Origin: a bacterium
Lineage (GTDB): Bacteria > SZUA-182 > DTGQ01
DNA: 8,774 nucleotides
NCBI GenBank assembly: GCA_023512255.1
Contig: JAILZY010000126.1
Location: 1 to 8,774, forward strand
Direction of reading: 5' to 3'
Part shown: positions 5,651-8,774 of the stretch, in pieces
Layout: each line of letters opens with the position of its first letter
Position numbering within the stretch: position 1 is the stretch's first letter
Translations under genes and position numbers: made by a program
Notes under the pieces: generated by a model
What the model was told of the DNA's origin: nothing
Database searches by the model: none
The model's input: the letters and a program-made list of their open reading frames with translations, nothing else

Positions 5651-7171
5651 CTCTCCTGCCGGTTTTATCCCCAGGATCTTCAACTCCGTATCCGAAAGCC
5701 CCACCCCTCGCAGGGCCTCACGGTTTCCCCGCAAAGATTCAATCGCATTGATGCCCATCCCGCCCATCATCTCTTTGATCTCCAAAGACCAGGCGCGCAG
5801 CAGGTTGACCAGTCTTCGAGCTCCAATCGTGGGATTCAGTCTCTTGGTGAGAAAGGGATCCTGAGTAGCGATTCCCCAATTGCATTTGCCCGTATAGCAC
5901 CTCTGGCACAGATGGCAACCCAGAGCAACCAGAGCGGCAGTGCCAATATAGACCGCATCTGCACCCAAGGCAATTGCCTTGATGATATCACCGCTAGTGC
6001 GAAATCCCCCAGCAGCGATGACCGAGGCATGGTTTCTGATCCCCTCCTGACGCAATCTGCTATCAACGGCGGCTATGGCCAGCTCGATCGGGATGCCTAC
6101 ATTGTTTCTGATGACGGTCGGAGCCGCGCCGGTTCCTCCCCGCAGACCATCAATGGTAACAAAATCAGCCCCTGCCCGGACAACACCAGTGGCAATAGGA
6201 GCTACATTATGGACAGCAGATATTTTCACTCCCACCGGTTTCTCATAGCGGGTAGCCTCTTTCAGAGCATAGATAAGCTGCCGAAGGTCCTCAATCGAGT
6301 AAATATCATGGTGAGGGGCAGGAGAAAGAGCGTCCGTTCCAACCGGAATCATCCTCGTCCGGCTGACCTCCTCATCGACCTTCTCCCCGGGCAGGTGTCC
6401 GCCGATACCGGGCTTTGCTCCCTGGCCAATCTTGATCTCTATGGCTGCTCCTGCCTTCAGATATTCCATATGAACGCCAAACCTGCCCGAAGCCACCTGA
6501 ACAATGGTATTGGCCCCATAGGGATAGAGATCGCGATGGAGTCCCCCTTCGCCAGTGTTATAAAAGGTGCCAAATTCCGACGCTGCCCAGGCCAAAGATT
6601 TACAGGCATTCAGGCTGATAGAGCCATAGGACATGGCCGAGAAGAGAATCGGTGTCTGAAGCACAAGCTGCTTTTCGAGCTTGTTCTTGAGACGAGCTCC
6701 TTTGCCTTGATCCGATCCGCCGGCAAGCTCCAGCCGATCGGGTTTTCGTCCAATATAGGTTCTTAGCTCCATCGGCTCCCTCAAGGGGTCGATTGAAGGA
6801 TTAGTAACCTGTGAGGCATTAAGTAGGATGTGATCCCAATAAATCGGAAAGGGTTGATCACAGCCCATACCGGTCAACAGCACTCCGCCGGTCTCAGCCT
6901 GCTTGGCTACCCAAGTCAGCATCTGTTGGTTCCAGTTTGCATTCTGGCGAATCTGTGAAGGATTCTGTCTAACAGTCAAGGCCCCGGTAGGGCAAAAGTT
7001 TTCACAAAAGTGGCAACCTACGCATCTTCCAGACAGGGTATCGACCTGATCCCTTTCCCGGTCATAGACATGAGCATCGTTAGAACACATTCGGCAACAT
7101 ACCTGGCAACTAATGCACTTATCCTTATCCCGCTCAACTATAAAATCTGGTGCTATTGGTACCTTGGCCAT
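5642..7171 (-). CDS. gltB: Glutamate synthase FMN-binding core with N-terminal ferredoxin domain
   Basis: With the ATG at 7171 the product is 509 residues. Two [4Fe-4S] motifs come first: C19-C22-C25-C29 (with an extra Cys26) and C50-C53-C56-C60-P. After a linker comes the FMN-binding (beta/alpha)8 barrel of glutamate synthase, about residues 170-470. Visible landmarks are FSAMSYGSISLNA, NTGEGG, KIGQGAKPGIGGHLPG, PVGVKIS, the GLRGGTGAAP loop at 342-351 and AAGGFRTSGDI. Cysteines 419, 422, 425 and 430 (CHLCQRCYTGKC) match the region of the 3Fe-4S cluster in GltB. The enzyme reduces the imine formed from 2-oxoglutarate and ammonia to glutamate. I reject the in-frame TTG at 7204: the ATG has GAGGAGGAGGG at 8 nt and begins one base after the upstream TAG, implying translational coupling. 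This is the archaeal-type stand-alone core, about a third of the length of a full GltB. Its 3' end is duplicated (5627-5650). Confidence 0.93.
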   Translation of the reverse strand: MAKVPIAPDFIVERDKDKCISCQVCCRMCSNDAHVYDRERDQVDTLSGRCVGCHFCENFCPTGALTVRQNPSQIRQNANWNQQMLTWVAKQAETGGVLLTGMGCDQPFPIYWDHILLNASQVTNPSIDPLREPMELRTYIGRKPDRLELAGGSDQGKGARLKNKLEKQLVLQTPILFSAMSYGSISLNACKSLAWAASEFGTFYNTGEGGLHRDLYPYGANTIVQVASGRFGVHMEYLKAGAAIEIKIGQGAKPGIGGHLPGEKVDEEVSRTRMIPVGTDALSPAPHHDIYSIEDLRQLIYALKEATRYEKPVGVKISAVHNVAPIATGVVRAGADFVTIDGLRGGTGAAPTVIRNNVGIPIELAIAAVDSRLRQEGIRNHASVIAAGGFRTSGDIIKAIALGADAVYIGTAALVALGCHLCQRCYTGKCNWGIATQDPFLTKRLNPTIGARRLVNLLRAWSLEIKEMMGGMGINAIESLRGNREALRGVGLSDTELKILGIKPAGEAW

Positions 7172-7172
7172 C

Positions 7173-8366
7173 CTACAGACCCTCCTCCTCTCGACCAGCC
7201 TCAAATACCTCAGCAGTCGCCTCCTGGCTAAGAGGATCTTTGGCTAGATTATTCCTTCTCATTCTCCCCAGGATCGGCTCTCCTGCCCTCGGCATCCAGA
7301 CCCGATCGGGTTGGGGGCAAATCTGCCGAATAGCTGACTCTTCAGAGGCGATATAGATGAAATCCCCCCACCGAGCAGCCACCAGAGGCCGAAGTTTAAG
7401 TCGATCGTTCAAGCCAAGCATCGTTTGGCTATTGGCCACAATCACCCCAAAAGGGCCATTGAGCAGGGCCGAGCCATAAACGATCCGCAAACTTTGATAA
7501 AACTCTTTTTCCTCTTCCGGCATCCGCTCAATATCCGCCCAAAGGGGAGCGGCCAAAATCTTGGCTACGATCTCAAAGGGTAGCTCATGCTTTCGGATCA
7601 GCAGATCAAAAAGATAGGTTATTACCTCCGTATCAGTGAAAAAGGAACATGAGTAATTGAAATTTTGCAGATAGCGCCGATTGATGCCATAAGAGGAGAT
7701 CTCTCCATTGTGCACTACAGACCAATCCAGGAGGCCAAAAGGATGAGCGCCACCCCACCAGGCCACGCTATTGGTAGGAAACCGACCGTGAGCTGTCCAG
7801 ATATATCCCCGATATTCCTCCAGACGGTAGAATTCTCCAATATCCTCGGGAAAGCCGACCCCTTTGAAAATACCCATATTTTTACCGCTTGAAGCTACCA
7901 GGGCATCTTTTATCTTGCCACTGATATACATGGCTGTCTGAACGACCAGGTCCTGTTCTGATAGCCGAGGATTTTTGGCCAGAACATCCTCACGAGGCTT
8001 GAGAAAATACCGCCACAGGAGGGGGCTTTGGCTGATCACCTTGATTTTTCGAGTCGGTATAGGCTCATCATGCATGATCGTGTAATATGCTCTGAGGTAT
8101 TCGTCGGTCTGTCTTTTAGCCTCGTCAGTTTCATACATCAGATGAAAAGCATAATAGTCTGCCAAATCAGGGTAGATGCCATAGGCGGCGAACCCTCCAC
8201 CCAGACCATTGGAGCGCTCACGCATGAGAGCAATAGAGCACATAATGGCCTCTCCACTGAATCTCTCTCCTGCCTCATTCATGATGCCGGAGACTCCACA
8301 GCCTGAAGGCACCCGGTAGTCTTTGTCTGCTATATACATTTGTTCTGACATAAGTCCTTCCATCAT
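7173..8366 (-). CDS. Glutamate synthase class II glutamine amidotransferase subunit
   Basis: This 397-residue protein matches the N-terminal amidotransferase domain of GltB. The nucleophile is Cys23 in SGCGVSGI. Because class II (Ntn-type) enzymes use an N-terminal cysteine, a 22-residue propeptide should be removed. Further landmarks are RFPTN at 195-199, HNGEI at 219-223 (Asn/Gly of the oxyanion hole), FTDTEV at 243-248, DRLKLRPL at 321-328 and ASEESAI at 340-346. It hydrolyses glutamine and passes ammonia to the FMN core encoded next. Residues 65-165 form an insertion relative to short class II domains, as is usual in the archaeal-type subunit. The ATG at 8366 lies in the duplicated segment after the Fis-like gene; a second in-frame ATG at 8351 follows GGAAGGA closely (3 nt), so the true start could be five residues later. 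It ends TAG, one base before the next ATG. Confidence 0.93.
   Translation of the reverse strand: MMEGLMSEQMYIADKDYRVPSGCGVSGIMNEAGERFSGEAIMCSIALMRERSNGLGGGFAAYGIYPDLADYYAFHLMYETDEAKRQTDEYLRAYYTIMHDEPIPTRKIKVISQSPLLWRYFLKPREDVLAKNPRLSEQDLVVQTAMYISGKIKDALVASSGKNMGIFKGVGFPEDIGEFYRLEEYRGYIWTAHGRFPTNSVAWWGGAHPFGLLDWSVVHNGEISSYGINRRYLQNFNYSCSFFTDTEVITYLFDLLIRKHELPFEIVAKILAAPLWADIERMPEEEKEFYQSLRIVYGSALLNGPFGVIVANSQTMLGLNDRLKLRPLVAARWGDFIYIASEESAIRQICPQPDRVWMPRAGEPILGRMRRNNLAKDPLSQEATAEVFEAGREEEGL
7180..7190 (-). promoter_or_regulatory. Ribosome binding site deciding the glutamate synthase core start
   Basis: GAGGAGGAGGG on the minus strand lies inside the last codons of the amidotransferase gene and 8 nt before ATG 7171. 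A start at TTG 7204 would lie upstream of it and could not use it. Confidence 0.7.
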
Positions 8367-8397
8367 TTTACTTTAATTCCTATCATTTTACTTTAAT
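8362..8397 (-). repeat. Tandem duplication of the Fis-like gene's 3' end
   Basis: On the minus strand ATTAAAGTAAAATGAT occurs at 8397-8382 and again at 8377-8362, separated by AGGA, with a period of 20 bp. The first copy carries the last codons and TGA stop of the Fis-like gene. In the second copy the same ATG provides the start codon of the amidotransferase gene. Confidence 0.88.
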
Positions 8398-8682
8398 CCC
8401 TAGCTTTTTGATCTTAGAGCGAAGAGTATTTCTATTAATTCCCAAAATCCTAGCGGCCTTAAGCTGATTACCTTCTGCTCTCGTCAATACATGTTCAATC
8501 AGAGGCTTTTCTGCCGCTTCGATCACAAATCGATATAAGTTCTTGGACTCCTTTGTGTAGAAAAAGGCTTCCTCCAGCTCGGCAATCACCTGATCAAGAA
8601 ATTTCATTCGATTTCGATTAGATTTCTGCCTTTTCACGGTTTTTGTGTATTCCTCATTATAGCGTTTATGCATAAAAACCAC
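8383..8682 (-). CDS. Fis-like helix-turn-helix DNA-binding protein
   Basis: The open frame gives up to 99 residues. The C-terminal half closely resembles the Fis/NtrC DNA-binding domain: LYRFVIEAAEKPLIEHVL (dimerisation helices), then GNQLKAARILGINRNTLRSKIKKLGI, a textbook Fis-type helix-turn-helix with the N-R-T-L-R recognition helix. E. coli Fis is 98 residues. The start is uncertain. GTG 8682 and ATG 8673 have poor ribosome binding sites, and the first 25 residues are Lys/Arg-rich and unlike the family. ATG 8607 gives 74 residues with the whole conserved part but also lacks a clear site. A good promoter-like sequence (8656-8684) overlaps the first codons and would favour the shorter form. 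It is the first gene of the glutamate synthase operon, 16 nt before the amidotransferase gene. It may regulate that operon, be a general nucleoid protein, or both; there is no receiver or AAA+ domain. Confidence 0.85.
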   Translation of the reverse strand: MVFMHKRYNEEYTKTVKRQKSNRNRMKFLDQVIAELEEAFFYTKESKNLYRFVIEAAEKPLIEHVLTRAEGNQLKAARILGINRNTLRSKIKKLGIKVK

Positions 8683-8684
8683 AA
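8656..8684 (-). promoter_or_regulatory. Candidate sigma-70 promoter of the glutamate synthase operon
   Basis: On the minus strand TTGTGG (8684-8679), a 17-nt spacer and a perfect TATAAT (8661-8656) form a good promoter shape. The start point would be near 8649, inside the longest reading of the Fis-like gene. If real, translation of that gene begins downstream, for example at 8607. Confidence 0.4.
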
Positions 8685-8704
8685 ATAATTTATCCCAAAA
8701 TCAG

Positions 8705-8774
8705 ATGTTCCCCATGTTTAAATTAGGAGGAGGAGATAAGCCGCAGGGTAAGGGTATTGAGGTAAAAGACAATA
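8705..8774 (+). CDS. Possible start of a divergent gene, cut by the window edge
   Basis: From ATG 8705 an open frame of 23 codons runs to the right end. It reads MFPMFKLGGGDKPQGKGIEV and continues with Lys, Asp and Asn. A second in-frame ATG follows at 8714. The Met-Phe-rich start and Gly/Lys content look protein-like, and a gene divergent from the Fis-led operon would be natural. Against it, no Shine-Dalgarno sequence precedes either ATG, and the purine run AGGAGGAGGAG at 8723-8733 lies within the frame. I do not recognise the product. Confidence 0.28.
   Translation, partial: MFPMFKLGGGDKPQGKGIEVKDN

Noticed and set aside
5912-6766. A 284-codon open frame on the plus strand
   Set aside because: It lies wholly antisense to the glutamate synthase core, whose conserved motifs are unmistakable. 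The translation is low in hydrophobic pattern and matches no family, so it is a shadow frame.
7172-7204. Extended start (TTG 7204) for the glutamate synthase core, overlapping the previous gene
   Set aside because: The 11 extra residues are encoded by the purine-rich ribosome binding site region of ATG 7171, which has ideal spacing. TTG is a weaker start.
1-8774. tRNA, rRNA or CRISPR array
   Set aside because: I saw no cloverleaf-like segment, rRNA-like sequence or regularly spaced repeat series on either strand.

Overview
The window looks like a moderate-GC bacterial chromosome segment from an anaerobe. The signs are an Fe-S-rich split glutamate synthase, an FdhE-type formate dehydrogenase maturation factor, a Fis-like helix-turn-helix protein and dispersed palindromic repeats of the GTCATTC type. 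Such a gene set is familiar from deltaproteobacterial, Nitrospirota-like, clostridial and candidate-phylum genomes. The sequence alone does not fix the phylum, and I would not go further than 'anaerobic bacterium'.

Layout. Positions 1-465 are non-coding, with inverted repeats at the left edge and one degenerate GTCATTC-type palindromic repeat (349-417). A cupin gene (466-993, +) runs convergently into an fdhE-like gene (1014-1928, -). From 1929 to 3008 there is a gene-poor stretch holding one small exported-protein gene (about 2312-2647, -). That gene is bracketed by a perfect 17-bp inverted repeat and followed on its right by a composite palindromic element (2803-2918).

The right two thirds (3009-8682, -) is one tightly packed operon. 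In transcription order it encodes a small Fis-like HTH protein, a class II glutamine amidotransferase, an Fe-S/FMN glutamate synthase core, a four-cluster ferredoxin, an FAD/NAD(P) oxidoreductase and a GXGXG beta-helix subunit. The GATase, FMN and GXGXG genes correspond to the N-terminal, central and C-terminal domains of the single large GltB polypeptide. Here they are separate proteins, and two electron-carrier genes sit between the last two. Together they should transfer the glutamine amide nitrogen to 2-oxoglutarate: ammonia is released in the GATase subunit, and electrons pass from NAD(P)H or ferredoxin through FAD and Fe-S clusters to FMN. A Fis-type protein as first gene could regulate the operon or simply be co-transcribed.

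The least expected observations are structural. Three of the nine genes (fdhE, the glutamate synthase core and the Fis-like gene) have their last 10-16 nt, stop codon included, repeated immediately downstream with a 14-20 bp period. The 17-bp inverted repeat places a similar TTGGTA -35-like element on both sides of the small exported-protein gene, each 16 nt from a -10-like hexamer, pointing inward on opposite strands. This would allow sense and antisense transcription of that gene. Both points are inferences from sequence and need comparative or RNA data.
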